Made by a program: the position numbers and the translations under genes
Assembly (NCBI RefSeq): GCF_021155775.2
Contig: NC_060232.1
Coordinates: forward strand, 9,307,257-9,371,256
DNA: 64,000 nucleotides
Origin: Neodiprion pinetum
Lineage: Eukaryota > Arthropoda > Insecta > Hymenoptera > Diprionidae
Reading direction: 5' to 3'
The notes under the pieces: generated by a model
The model's database searches: none
Seen by the model: only the letters and a program-made list of their open reading frames with translations
Told to the model about the DNA's origin: nothing
Shown here: positions 13,901 to 24,086 of the stretch, one piece after another
Position numbering within the stretch: the first letter of the stretch is position 1
Layout: each line of letters starts with the position of its first letter

Positions 13901-15226
13901 GGTATCCGCGAATTGGATTTCTTGCACGTAGATGTAATAATAAACCAATAATTGCGATCGAGATTGACTCGCGTAGCAGAACGTGGAATACGGATATTAA
14001 ATTATAATCGCCCATATAGGCTACATGGCCCTGTATAGCTATCTTCGTTAAATCCCAGCCCGGTCCCATCGGTATTCGGCATTCAAAACCAATTAACCCT
14101 CTTGCGCTCCAGCTGAAATGTAATTACCGCAAAAACGATCTCTTCCCATCCCCAACTGTGACGAGGGCTTACACCGCATAGTAAATGGTTTGCTCGTTTA
14201 TATACCAATTATGCACGTACATACATATCGGAAAATATTTTCGAGTATACAAGTCAGGAATTAAATTATGTGGCGATAATTGCTGACCGTGTAGTCAAGT
14301 ACTCCGTACCTACGCACATTTTTTCGCTACGAATGGAACATGGAAACTCGAAGAAAGTTTTTCGCCATTTACGGTAGTTACTCAAACATGAGACGCAAGG
14401 GAAACGGAATCTATTTTTCAATTTTTAATATGTAATTCATTGCCAGAGTATAATGTACGATGATACTGAACTCTGGACGAAGTGAAACGTACGGTAGAAT
14501 TCGTCACCTAAACTAAGACGGACGGTGGATTCATTGGTGTAATTCATTGCTCTTTGACCGCTTAACCACTCCATAATCACATCACGGGGGGAGAAAATAA
14601 TATTTTACAGCATGAGTACAAGACGCGTTAAAAGTACGCGTCGTGAGTAATTAGATGCCTGTTACGAACTAGCGGAATAGCTTGTCAATTTTTAATATAG
14701 AAAACAATCTTCAACGCAATTCACGGATGGATTAATTCCATGAAGAACCATGCTTGCACGAATATTATTACACGGATATTGATACTTCGCGAAAAAGATC
14801 GACTAACTTTTTTGCAAAGTTTCCGATACGACCGATAGTTTTCGGGATTACAAACTGCTCTGCACGTTCCTTCTCAGGCGTTTCAATTTGCAACGATGCT
14901 TCATTGAATAGATACACCATGGAATGTTGCACAAGTTTACGCCTTAACTTGCACAATTGACAAGAATTATGTTATAAATAAACATGTTGTACGGTACAAA
15001 CGCGTATCCAAGTAATAACTTGGTCAGTATAAAAGTTGTAACGAAGCCCCGCCCAGTTGAAATACGTACCCTGCGGTAGTTATATTCATACAAGTTGAGT
15101 GATTCAGGCACGCCAGCGTTTGTTACATGTGTAGGTGAAATACGAGTAGTTTAACTCACCTAATTCAAGATACGTCACAAAGAGTGCGACTATTATCAAG
15201 CATCTCTCTTTGCGCGAACTTCCCAT
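10973..15226 (-). CDS. Ly6/uPAR three-finger GPI-anchored protein with alternative second exons
   Basis: Small secreted three-finger proteins of this family sit on the outer membrane by a GPI anchor and act in septate junctions, channel regulation or signalling. Exon 1 (15160-15226) encodes the signal peptide (MGSSRKERCLIIVALFVTYL). Exon 3 (10973-11187) encodes the second half of the fold (KRYCSSLDLGNYCNY, then CVYTCSGDGCN, the family's CxxxxxxCN end) and a hydrophobic GPI tail ending in YRR. Between them lie two exons with identical phases (1 in, 1 out): 11633-11779 and 13031-13186. Either one completes the fold, giving 142 or 145 residues, so they look mutually exclusive. A CpG-rich region lies upstream of exon 1. 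The family call is firm; the orthologue is not identified. Confidence 0.85.
11633..11779 (-). CDS. Ly6 gene, alternative exon 2a
   Basis: After acceptor atcaag at 11780-11785 the exon completes the signal cleavage region (ALG) and starts the mature chain LDCYQCASASEWEC. It continues to CVKTVGRYG and donor G|GTCCTT at 11633/11632. It carries six cysteines of the N-terminal finger region. It is 147 nt, phase 1-1. It is nearer to the shared exon 3. Confidence 0.8.
12102..12303. repeat. MITE-like element, copy 1
   Basis: About 202 bp with inverted ends: GAAGGTAGTAACGTTAACG on the left and, inverted on the right, TTGAAGTTATTAACGTTA. It is related in sequence and in the same orientation as the copy at 13681-13892; both share internal blocks such as TTTCGAAAT-CGA--ATGTTTT. 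A related short piece (AGTGTTGGGTAGTAAGAG) lies just left, at about 12025-12045. The ends are imperfect and no target-site duplication was resolved. Confidence 0.6.
13031..13186 (-). CDS. Ly6 gene, alternative exon 2b
   Basis: Acceptor ttattcag precedes 13186. The exon reads ANAIDCYQCLGTDSGHPFQC and ends YCIKHIGRFEG at donor G|GTAAAT. It is 156 nt, phase 1-1, so it joins exon 1 and exon 3 in frame exactly as exon 2a does. It shares DCYQC, the later Cys positions and the YC-K--GR end with exon 2a but differs in the finger tips, which set ligand specificity in this family. No separate exon 3 was found for it between 11780 and 13030. Confidence 0.8.
13681..13892. repeat. MITE-like element, copy 2
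   Basis: About 212 bp with near-perfect inverted ends: TGAAGTTAGTAACGTTATCG on the left and, inverted on the right, TGAAGTTAGTAACATTATCG. Same family and orientation as 12102-12303. It lies in the Ly6 intron just upstream (in gene direction) of exon 2b. Confidence 0.7.
13893..15159. other. Ly6 first intron
   Basis: AT-rich intron sequence between exon 2b and exon 1. It includes a minus-strand open stretch (about 13916-14106, following a ttcag) that contains GFECRIPMGPGWDL but does not keep the phase of the neighbouring exons. Nothing else was recognised. Confidence 0.4.
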
Positions 15227-16733
15227 CTTTCGTCGTTTTTTGTTTTTTTAAATTTTGAATTCCTTCCTCGAGCACAACGTTCTTTCGCGAGGAAACTGTC
15301 GGATCGTCTCAACGAAGACACAACGATACTTCACACCGCAGCGACATCCACCTTCACCTGCCGTTTCTTTCAGGTGAAAACGGAGAGTCGAATGCCCCTG
15401 TGGCGTGTCGAGTCGAGCGCCGATGTACCGTTGGTGTTTTGACGGTAGGCGCCAATGTTAGAATCAAAGAGGGGGGAGGATTCACGTCGCGACCAATCCG
15501 CGGGCTTTGGCGGGAATGCGAGCGGCTCGGATATTTGAATTCCTGCGATAAATTCCCGCGGGAAATTGCTCTCGGTTCAATTAGAATTCGCGTTCGTTCT
15601 GATCTCCTGGAGTTTTTCAAATTATCTTCGATGAAAATTACTGGAATTTTCTATTCCACTTGCGTGCAAGAAAATTCAACGATTTATCGAGATTATTCGC
15701 ATATCTAGAACTCGATATTGTGAGGCGGAAGCTTGGAAAGGGAGAGATTGAACAAAAATAAATTGATGTATAATTGCGGTATACAATCTTTGTATTATGT
15801 GTAATTTTGAATTCTCTGTATTCGACATGAACATACGATATTACGTGACTTATCGAATATACAAATTTATGGTTAAAATACCAATTTTTTTTTTTTTGGG
15901 TTGAATATTTTGCGAATGAATCGAAAAAATGATTAACCACTCATGACAAATTATCACAATCCATATGGTACTACAGATCTAGTAATAAGTTAACGTGTAC
16001 ATACATTATAATAACTTAGGTGCTCTTTGAAGTGATCTGAGATTTAATTGCACATACATATACATATTGCACCTTCTAATAAACTCGTTATTGTACATTA
16101 TAGATATTGCAGATTTTAAATCAATATATTATTAAGCACATAATGAAATTCAAAATTTTTAATAAATATAATAACATTCTACGATTAATTTAACAGATCA
16201 CAATAACAAAATACCAACGCGTACATAGTGCATGTATATTACAGGTATATTTTAACATGAAAATTAAAATTTTATACAGGACGCACAATGTTATAGATTC
16301 TTATAAGAGATTCAAACATTCCTAGTAATTTATTTAGAAAGACTTTCATTTGATACTCATTTAAGTGCAGTATATCCTTTCTGTCTTTCACGCGATAATT
16401 TTTAATTTTTTCCATTTTTTTTTTACATATGTCTGATACACTTTTGTTGTTTAAATATATTTCAGACATTTATATAAATCATATCACGACATACTTTTCA
16501 ATGTAGTTATTATCTGCTTGGATATAACGATGAGACGTTAATTGCGTGAATATATCGATGCTCAATCACAAATTATATTCCAAATCATATTGATATTTTC
16601 ACTTATGATTACATCCGCGTTAACGAAATACATTCATGTCTAATGTACTAAAAACTTACGATAAAACTAAACTATTATAGCAACGTCAGCGAAAATTTTT
16701 GCAGTAGTGATTCCGAATCAACACCCTTTCATA
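15227..16733. other. CpG-rich promoter region of the Ly6 gene and AT-rich spacer
   Basis: About 15300-15620 is noticeably richer in G+C and CpG than its surroundings and contains GGCGGGAA and CCAAT-like motifs, as expected of a promoter or leader of the leftward Ly6 gene. An exact palindromic pair TTCACCTG (15353-15360) and CAGGTGAA (15371-15378) gives two CACCTG E-boxes in opposite orientation. From about 15700 to 16733 the sequence is AT-rich and holds the 3' UTR of the CCP5 gene. Confidence 0.45.
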
Positions 16734-19700
16734 TCACTTTGTGACTTCTTTATTTACTTCATTTCCAGACAGTTTAGAAATGATTAAAGAATTCTTTCGT
16801 TTTAATTTCATCTTGGAAGACTTGTTTAACTTCGCCTGTTCGACTTTAACGAAAGGTTTCCTCACCCTGCCAAATACGTTTTTAGTATTTTGCTTATTGC
16901 ACAGAAAATATGCCCGTGACGACATTTTAGACACCGTCTTTTCCGAAGGCGCAGATTTCGACGATTCTCCAATCTCCGGACGGGTTTTAACAATTTTTGA
17001 TGATGTTATTTTTAATCGTTTTGAATTGTGTTTAACGACGCTAGATTCGTCGCTGGTCATTTCGTGGTTGTAATTACTCATAGATAACTTTCTAGCCGTT
17101 CGTTTGTGCTTTGCCGTTTTAGCTGGCCCTAAAGTCGATCGAATATTAGCCACGTTCGATGTTATACTTGGAATATAATCGGCAGACTTCAATAATTTTT
17201 TTCTTACAGCAATTGAGGATAATCTCATATTCGAAGATACATTTTTTTCCTCGAGTTTACTGCTGTCTTGATTTTTATGCATTCTGTGACCAGTGATTGG
17301 TCTCGTTCGTTTGCTGCTCATAATCCTCTTCACGTTTGTGTAAATAGAGGATGCTCGTCTTATCTTATTAGACTTTGCTGCCAGGTTTATATCACTTTTC
17401 AACGAATCGGTTCCATCCTCATCTGGCACGCAATTCTGCTTTACTTCGGGTGGTTCTATTGCCGATTGATCCGTACTAATGACGCCACTTGAACTCTGTT
17501 GAAAGAATAAAAGAAATAACGTTATGGGAATAAAAGCAGGGAAGATTCCATTTAAATAATTCTGGAAAGTCTATAGAATGGTTTGCATCAATTTTTTCGA
17601 CTTACGTTTCTATTTTATAACTGATTAGTCTTTTTCAACAATTATGCTTACATAAACGAACAAACATCAGTACAGACTCAGCGGGTCATTGACTTGTATC
17701 AAGCTAAGAGAAAATCGTCTCATTGTCAGCGAATCATCACACTAAATAAATGTGTATGAAGCCATAAAAGAAAATGTATGTTATTATGCCAATGATAACA
17801 TCACTTGATATCTGATTTAAATGTTGTTTGATATGACAAAATTGAAACGTGTTAGTATTAAAATTCCTTCATAATAGCGAGATACAAATGAGTTTGTGGA
17901 GATCCCAGGATGACATAAGCAGGTGCAAAGAAAATGTAAAGCATAAAAATCTGTCCTAACAAAATTTTAATTTATTTACACATTTGTATATATATGTATA
18001 TATGTCTTCACACATTATACATATGTATATTTGATATATTTTATAAAACAGTACATTGACATTGAAAATGATTACATCTGAAAGTGATTCAAAATTGTAT
18101 TGTTGTATATGTCATAGAATTTGAAATTTGTCTATATTATCTATCAGCCTTTCAAACAGTGTTTGGTCTTCGAGTGTAATGTAAGAAAAATTTATTTTAC
18201 ATTTGAGTATTACGCAAATCTGTGAAAATAATCTGTGCGTCTGATTCTGAGGTATGGTGTCGCTTGGAAAAGTAATTAACAAACAATCCATCGATTAAAT
18301 TTTTTATAAAGAGTACGAATATAATTAAGTAGACACGTTCATTTTAATCACATTGTCTACATTTGAAAGTCGGAATCGGTAATTTATGGATAATATCAAA
18401 GATACTAATGCTCACAATCTGTCTAAAATGAGTTTTTAACTTTTAATGGGAATTAGAATCGACACACTTCGAAACCATTAATATTTCAATCAGGCCCCAG
18501 TGCAGATTATACGGCTTTTATCAAATGGAGCGGAATAAATTCCTACACTCAACGCTTAATGAGATTTGTAAATTGGTACAAATTCTCTGATCTCTATTTA
18601 TTTTTAAATTGATTGGTACTCACTTACTAGTTACAATCTATGAGGATCAGATAAATTTTACGTCTATTTTAATATTCTGAAGATCTAGTTTTCTGTTATT
18701 GTCAATTCTCATTCAGAATGGGCGATTTCAACGAATGAATTGTCGTTTTCTAAATAAATCTTCCGTGACGTGGCTGCAGCACGCAGATAACATTATGAAT
18801 AAATTCAAAGGCAAAATTTAATTTGAAATTCGTTTACATCAACTGGAAAACTTTTATCACAGATCATTACCGTTATGGATAAATTTATGATGCTATATTA
18901 TTTGTATTTATTTAGTTTTGAACTAATCAGTCGCAGTAATTACCTGCTTCAGAAATAACTTGCCTAATGTATTTCGATCTTTGTCTAAAATCTTTGGCCT
19001 AATTGAGTTTAACAATTAATAAATACAACACAAATTGTATTAATTACTACAACAAAAAAATGGGAAATGCTTCTTGTAGGAATGATATGTTAATTAACAT
19101 TTTCGTCTTTACGTTAGTACCTATATTCGTCAACAATAATATAGGTAAAACACAACTTATAGTAATAAAATGAATATTGAATAAACATGAATGAACTTTA
19201 CATTCGTAATTCAACATTAACAAAGTAATAGTTATCAACAATCCGAATAAACAGGGATCAATTGAGCTTTTTTAACATTAGTTTTTAGCAGATAGGTACA
19301 AGTTGGAAAAAATGTTAGTATATGTAACCAATTTCATGAGGTATAGTCTGTTTTTATAAAGTGATACCGATATTTGGCAGAGATAGCGATATTCGGTTTC
19401 AAATACTAAAATTTTGACCCTTTGTATAAAGTTTTAATGCCTTTATGGCTTAAACAGTGCTGGAAATCAATCCCTGTTTGGAAATTGCAGTATGTAGAAT
19501 TTATAAGCATTCAATGCTACATATTAAAAATTATTCAGAGCCTCTAAGAGGCACATTCCAAAATAAAGTAAGGATCTAAAGGTACAAAGTACCGCTAATA
19601 AAAGTGTCATTACAAAGAAAACGATGACAGTAAAAATATATCGATTTTCATTCACAGTTTTAACTTATGTACTGAAAGAGGAATAAACCTAACAAAAAAG

Positions 19701-22700
19701 GTAACAAATACAAAAATTGTTAAGTCGTAATGCATTGCCTTATCTCGGTGTTTATATATTCACTTTTGTCATCTGTATTTGAATTTACCTTATTCAATGG
19801 TCGGTTGAACGACGACGAAAGGTTGACATAAGTTAACTTTAGGTATGAACGAACACCCTTCAGTGAACGATATTGGCTATTCGGGAGACGACTATTGGGA
19901 TTACTTGTCGTCAGATCTAGGATTGATGGTCCTAAGGCAGTTCCAACCTATGAGAGAGAAAAATAATAAGTTGCAGGGTCAAAGTAATGACTTGAAGGAA
20001 TGAAAAATAGAACATACAAAGGCTTTGATCCAGTAAATGTAATTTTTTTAACGTCTGTTATTAAAATGAGCTATAAATCCTCCTCCACAATCTTCAAACT
20101 CATTGTCAGAAGTAATAATGTGAAATTTCAACTGACCATTTTCACTCCATTTTTTCAGGAAGCATATTTACGTACCTCTTCAAAAACCGATGGTGAATAT
20201 TTTGGTGGAACAAATATGGGGTTTAGATTTTTGCTAACCCCATCCCGAACCCTCGCTGGGATTGAATTTACCATTCGACCAGAGTTGTAGTTACACTCCA
20301 AGGTATAGCTTCGAACCAAACCTGTCAATTTATAAACGGCTACTCTTCCCGAACCTTCACGAGACATACCATCTCGTTTGTCACTGTGTAACATGAAAGG
20401 TGTTATGTTTACAAATTGAATAATGTTACATTTTCACTTGATACATCCCTGCTTAAAAAATCCGACACAGACTGTCGGATCTCTGTCGGATAAATTGTAG
20501 CGGATCTGTGTCGTTTTAAGCAGGGATGGCTACTTGAACCAACAGCTTTATAAACATAATATTTCCTCCATCATTCTAAGTGCATTTCAATCGTTGCTCT
20601 CGTCTACATTTAGGTAACAATATAATTGTACTTACATCAAGTACATATTTCTTTCGGCAAAATTGCAGGAAGTGAAATGAAAATTGGCGTTATTGATTGA
20701 CATTAATTTTGGTAGCAGCATACACATGATGGTGTCTTCTGCATCGTCAAAATAATTTCCGTACATGAATACTCCTTTCTTCGAGGCATGTCCGTGCAAA
20801 TCGATGTACAAAAATAGTCCTGAGGTTTCCGGATCAGTAGGTATGCGTCCGATACCTACAGCTGTACATGCTTTCTTGGTAGATTCTTCCTCATGCATTT
20901 GCACCTTTGTCTCTGATTCTTGAACAGAACCTTCGCCATACCCTTTATAAAAAATAATATCGTAGAGTTTGTAATGAGTTTAAATAGAAATTAAATTCAG
21001 CATAGGTAATATCTGAATATAATTATTTTATTCTGCAGTAAAAACTAACCACACAATGTCTGAATCGGCATTCCTTCCATCAATTTACACACTTTTTCGG
21101 AATCTGGTTCACCTTTGCCTTTTTCATCCAATGTCATCGATGTTACCTAAGAAGTATTATCTGCATCAACGATAGTTAGATTTACATATTCACCATAGAA
21201 AGATGGATGTTCAGCATCAAATTGTAAAAGAATTGCGACATAATGATGATAACTACCTGTTGAAGCAATCGGTTTGTTGTATCTCGAATAACATTTGTTA
21301 CAGAGCCAGCAAGTCCAATCACATTAACGCCGTGTTGACCAACTTCTAAATTAATATTTACCGATTGTTTTTCAGCACTCAATTCGTCTTCTGGTATTTC
21401 ATAATTGTAATGATGGTACCTAAGCGCATTGAAAAATTAACTTTTTATAATTTTAGATTGAACGGGATTTTTAGAAAGCTCAATTGTTTTCGCATTTTTT
21501 TTTGTACACGTTCAATTTCTTACTTAATTATTGCCCTGGCAGCGTATATGGTAGGATGATCGTTGAAGGATGGATTAAGATATACTCGATTCAAATTTAC
21601 ACCCCTGGTATCCATGCGATAATGACCGTTAGCAACTCCGTCAGGATTGAGCATAGGGATCATTTTGAAGACGTATAAACGGCGCAAATTAATAGCTATG
21701 GGGTCATCTCGATTGAGAAGTAAATTTAAAAATCCATTGAAAACAAAAGTTGAAGGAGTTTCCCCAGGATGAACTCTGGCGCTTATAAGAATGACCTGAT
21801 TACAGATTTTTAAAAATTATTAGCGTCTTAAGAAATTGGTAGAAGCTTTGGAAGCAAGAAATAAACTGCACCTTCTTTCCCCTGAACTTGAACGGTCTTT
21901 CTTCTTCCTTTATTGGAAATAATCGATTCAGCCTAGCCTCTCTCTCGGTTGATATGTTATGATGTGAACTAATCGTAATCAAGTCGAGTCTCCGTCCCTC
22001 CAAAGACATGATAGCACATTCTCTCTGATAATAGATGTCATCTGCGACTGTGGGATTTTTTTTTGTCATCTTAGCGTCTATTTTCTTTAAAAAATTTTGC
22101 AAGTCTGTATAAGAGAATGGATAAGTGAATGCGATGTATATAATAGCCTTGATATTTTCCGCCGCACGAAACACAAATGAAAGAATGAATTCGTTGCCCT
22201 TTTGGTCCATCTGCAAGATGGAAAAAAATTATTTCTAAATTGATGCAATATCAAATTTTGTTGCCAATGACAATAATTGTGATGTTCAAAAATTTCAAAT
22301 TTTTTTCAATCAAGTATCATTACACGGAACGATGGCTTGTCCCGGATTCGTTCCCACTGGGGATGTCCAGGTACAGTTTTGTAGACGGGGCACATTCCTT
22401 GGCTGAACATTTTCACTTGCTTATTAAGGTTCATTACATTTATTTTAATGAGAACTCCCGGCGTCGGGGATTGAACACCAAAATAAAACCATGTCCTATT
22501 GGTATTTTGATAGTCTGTACCATGGCAATCGTGTTTTGTCCATACATTGAACTCGTAATCTGGTACCTCATCGGAACTTGAGCTCTTGCATGTTTTCCCA
22601 TCATTTTCAACACCTCCTACAATGGAATCAAGGATTGACCTTATGTTTTGCAGATTCTTTATTTCATTTCATACGTACAGAGGAATTGAGCTATTACCAT

Positions 22701-22815
22701 TGTTAGGAGGATCTGCTGCAGCCTTGACCTGCTCTACTTTGGCCAAATTAGCGGAGTCAAAGGTATTGTAGAATAAAAAGTTACCACACTTTATTTCCTC
22801 TGTTGTAGTTGCCAT
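16734..22815 (-). CDS. AGBL5: Cytosolic carboxypeptidase 5 (AGBL5/CCP5), tubulin deglutamylase
   Basis: CCP5 is an M14-family zinc carboxypeptidase that removes the branch-point glutamate from polyglutamylated tubulin. Exons read (gene order) 22698-22815, 22324-22616, 21872-22210, 21524-21795, 21257-21419, 21050-21146, 20636-20942, 20176-20383, 19789-19947 and 16734-17495; all phases agree, giving about 905 residues. The CCP N-terminal beta domain (RTWFYFGV, MNLNKQVKMFSQGMCPVYK, WERIRD) precedes the catalytic domain. There the zinc ligands are seen in HPGET and in DLHGH, with NPDGV, GNYF and the catalytic-glutamate region YTLECNYNSG also present. The last 254 residues are a basic, Ser/Lys-rich tail of low complexity, typical of CCP5 but poorly conserved. 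It starts head-to-head with GlnRS. A 2.3 kb intron separates the tail exon. Confidence 0.93.
17496..19788 (-). other. Large intron of CCP5
   Basis: This AT-rich 2.3 kb intron lies between the last two coding exons, with donor AAG|GTAAAT at 19789/19788 and acceptor tcaacag at 17496. It contains a short TATATG/TATGTA microsatellite-like tract near 17985-18030. I see no embedded gene. Confidence 0.6.
20444..20528. repeat. 85-bp foldback element in a CCP5 intron
   Basis: Perfect 15-bp inverted ends CATCCCTGCTTAAAA (20444-20458) and TTTTAAGCAGGGATG (20514-20528) continue inward as CGACACAGA/TCTGTGTCG after a four-base offset. The centre repeats CTGTCGGAT. No target-site duplication is clear. It is compatible with a tiny MITE. 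Confidence 0.6.
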
Positions 22816-24086
22816 TATTTTTTATTTATTACATGATTTCCTGTAATAAGAAAGAGGATTTTTGTAGAAAAATTTTTTTTAAACAATACTGCAAGGAAAT
22901 GGAATTTTAAATAAGCATTTTAAAAATTTCAAACAATGTTTTACGCAAAATGTATATTTGAAACCAAATTATTTTGGAAGACCAAAATGTTTGGGTATTA
23001 ATCACTTTTATTATTGACTGTAAATTCTTTAATAATTAGCGATTTATACTGTGAAAACTACTTGGATTTCAAACATAATTTAAAAGTCTTCAATGATTTC
23101 TATCAGTAAAATTGTGTTTTTCTAACTGATTTTTTAAACTATTTCGTGTGTAGCAAGAAGCTGAGGTATAAAATCCCCAAACGATAATTTATGGAGATAT
23201 CTAATAATTATTATACTAGCAGTTTGGAATCATATATTATGCGACGTTGCTTAGTTGCTATGGAAATGTCAAATAATGAAAGTTTGAAGTAGTAAAAATG
23301 TTGTAACATTATAATTTTAGAGCAGCATTTCAGAGTAAAAATAGAATTCTATTGATGTAGATAAAATCAAGGGAGACTAAAATTAAATGTCACCTACTTT
23401 GGAGCATAACTAAAAGCGTGTTAATATATATGGGAATGGCAAGTTGTATTAGATATAATTATCATACAACATGAATAGTATTTTATTATTAATCGATCGG
23501 TAGAAGACAATTTTTTGGAAATCATCGTGGGTATAGCGACAGCTGACAGATCATATGATCTTTATTTACATTCGCGTTCCGCATGATCGTCGTACTACGA
23601 AATGAAGAAGAAATGAATCACAATTGAGGGGAAATAAATAAATTATCTCTAGAGCACAGACCTTTCTATAGACGAGAACAATGCCTTTGTTTGACACCGA
23701 GGAGATGAGAGAGGATACAGTAGTTCATTTTTTGAGGGCGGGGTGTCATAATCTTGAGATATACTCAGAATCACAATGCCTTGTTTGTAAACTTTACGAT
23801 TATTTTCCTACCCACAAATGCAGGCGAGTCCATTTTCGGTCAAGATCCATTTCCCCCTCTCTCTCTCTTCTTCGGCCGCGCTAATCATTCCCAAATGAGT
23901 GAGTTTTTTTTTTTTATTTAGATCTCGGGGTTTGGAATACGCATAATCGCACCATCTGTCAACGGGACGACTAACCTGCAAGAGCCTACGTCACGATCGG
24001 TATTTTTTATGTCTCTCCCTTGAGCACGTGCGGATTGACGTATGGTAGACCAGATTTTTTTACAATTCTATTAACAATCCTAAATC
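22816..24086. promoter_or_regulatory. Shared upstream region of CCP5 (-) and GlnRS (+)
   Basis: The two genes start 1.27 kb apart on opposite strands. The left two thirds are very AT-rich. From 23500 the sequence becomes more mixed and holds a small open frame at 23681-23884. No TATA box can be assigned with confidence. Confidence 0.4.
23681..23884 (+). CDS. Small open frame upstream of GlnRS, unrecognised
   Basis: ATG in a good context (acaATG) opens a 67-codon frame starting MPLFDTEEMREDTVVHFLRA and containing LVCKLYDYFPTHKC before a Ser/Arg-rich end. The first 48 residues look like a folded helical protein; the tail looks like non-coding read-through. A donor such as CAG|GCGAGT (GC type) near 23822 could end a first exon, but I found no continuation. 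The product is unknown. Confidence 0.25.
   Translation: MPLFDTEEMREDTVVHFLRAGCHNLEIYSESQCLVCKLYDYFPTHKCRRVHFRSRSISPSLSLLRPR

Noticed and set aside
13916..14106. Minus-strand frame with GFECRIPMGPGWDL in the Ly6 first intron, considered as another alternative exon
   Set aside because: It follows a good ttcag, but joining it in the phase left by exon 1 hits a stop after six codons, and the Ly6 Cys pattern is missing.
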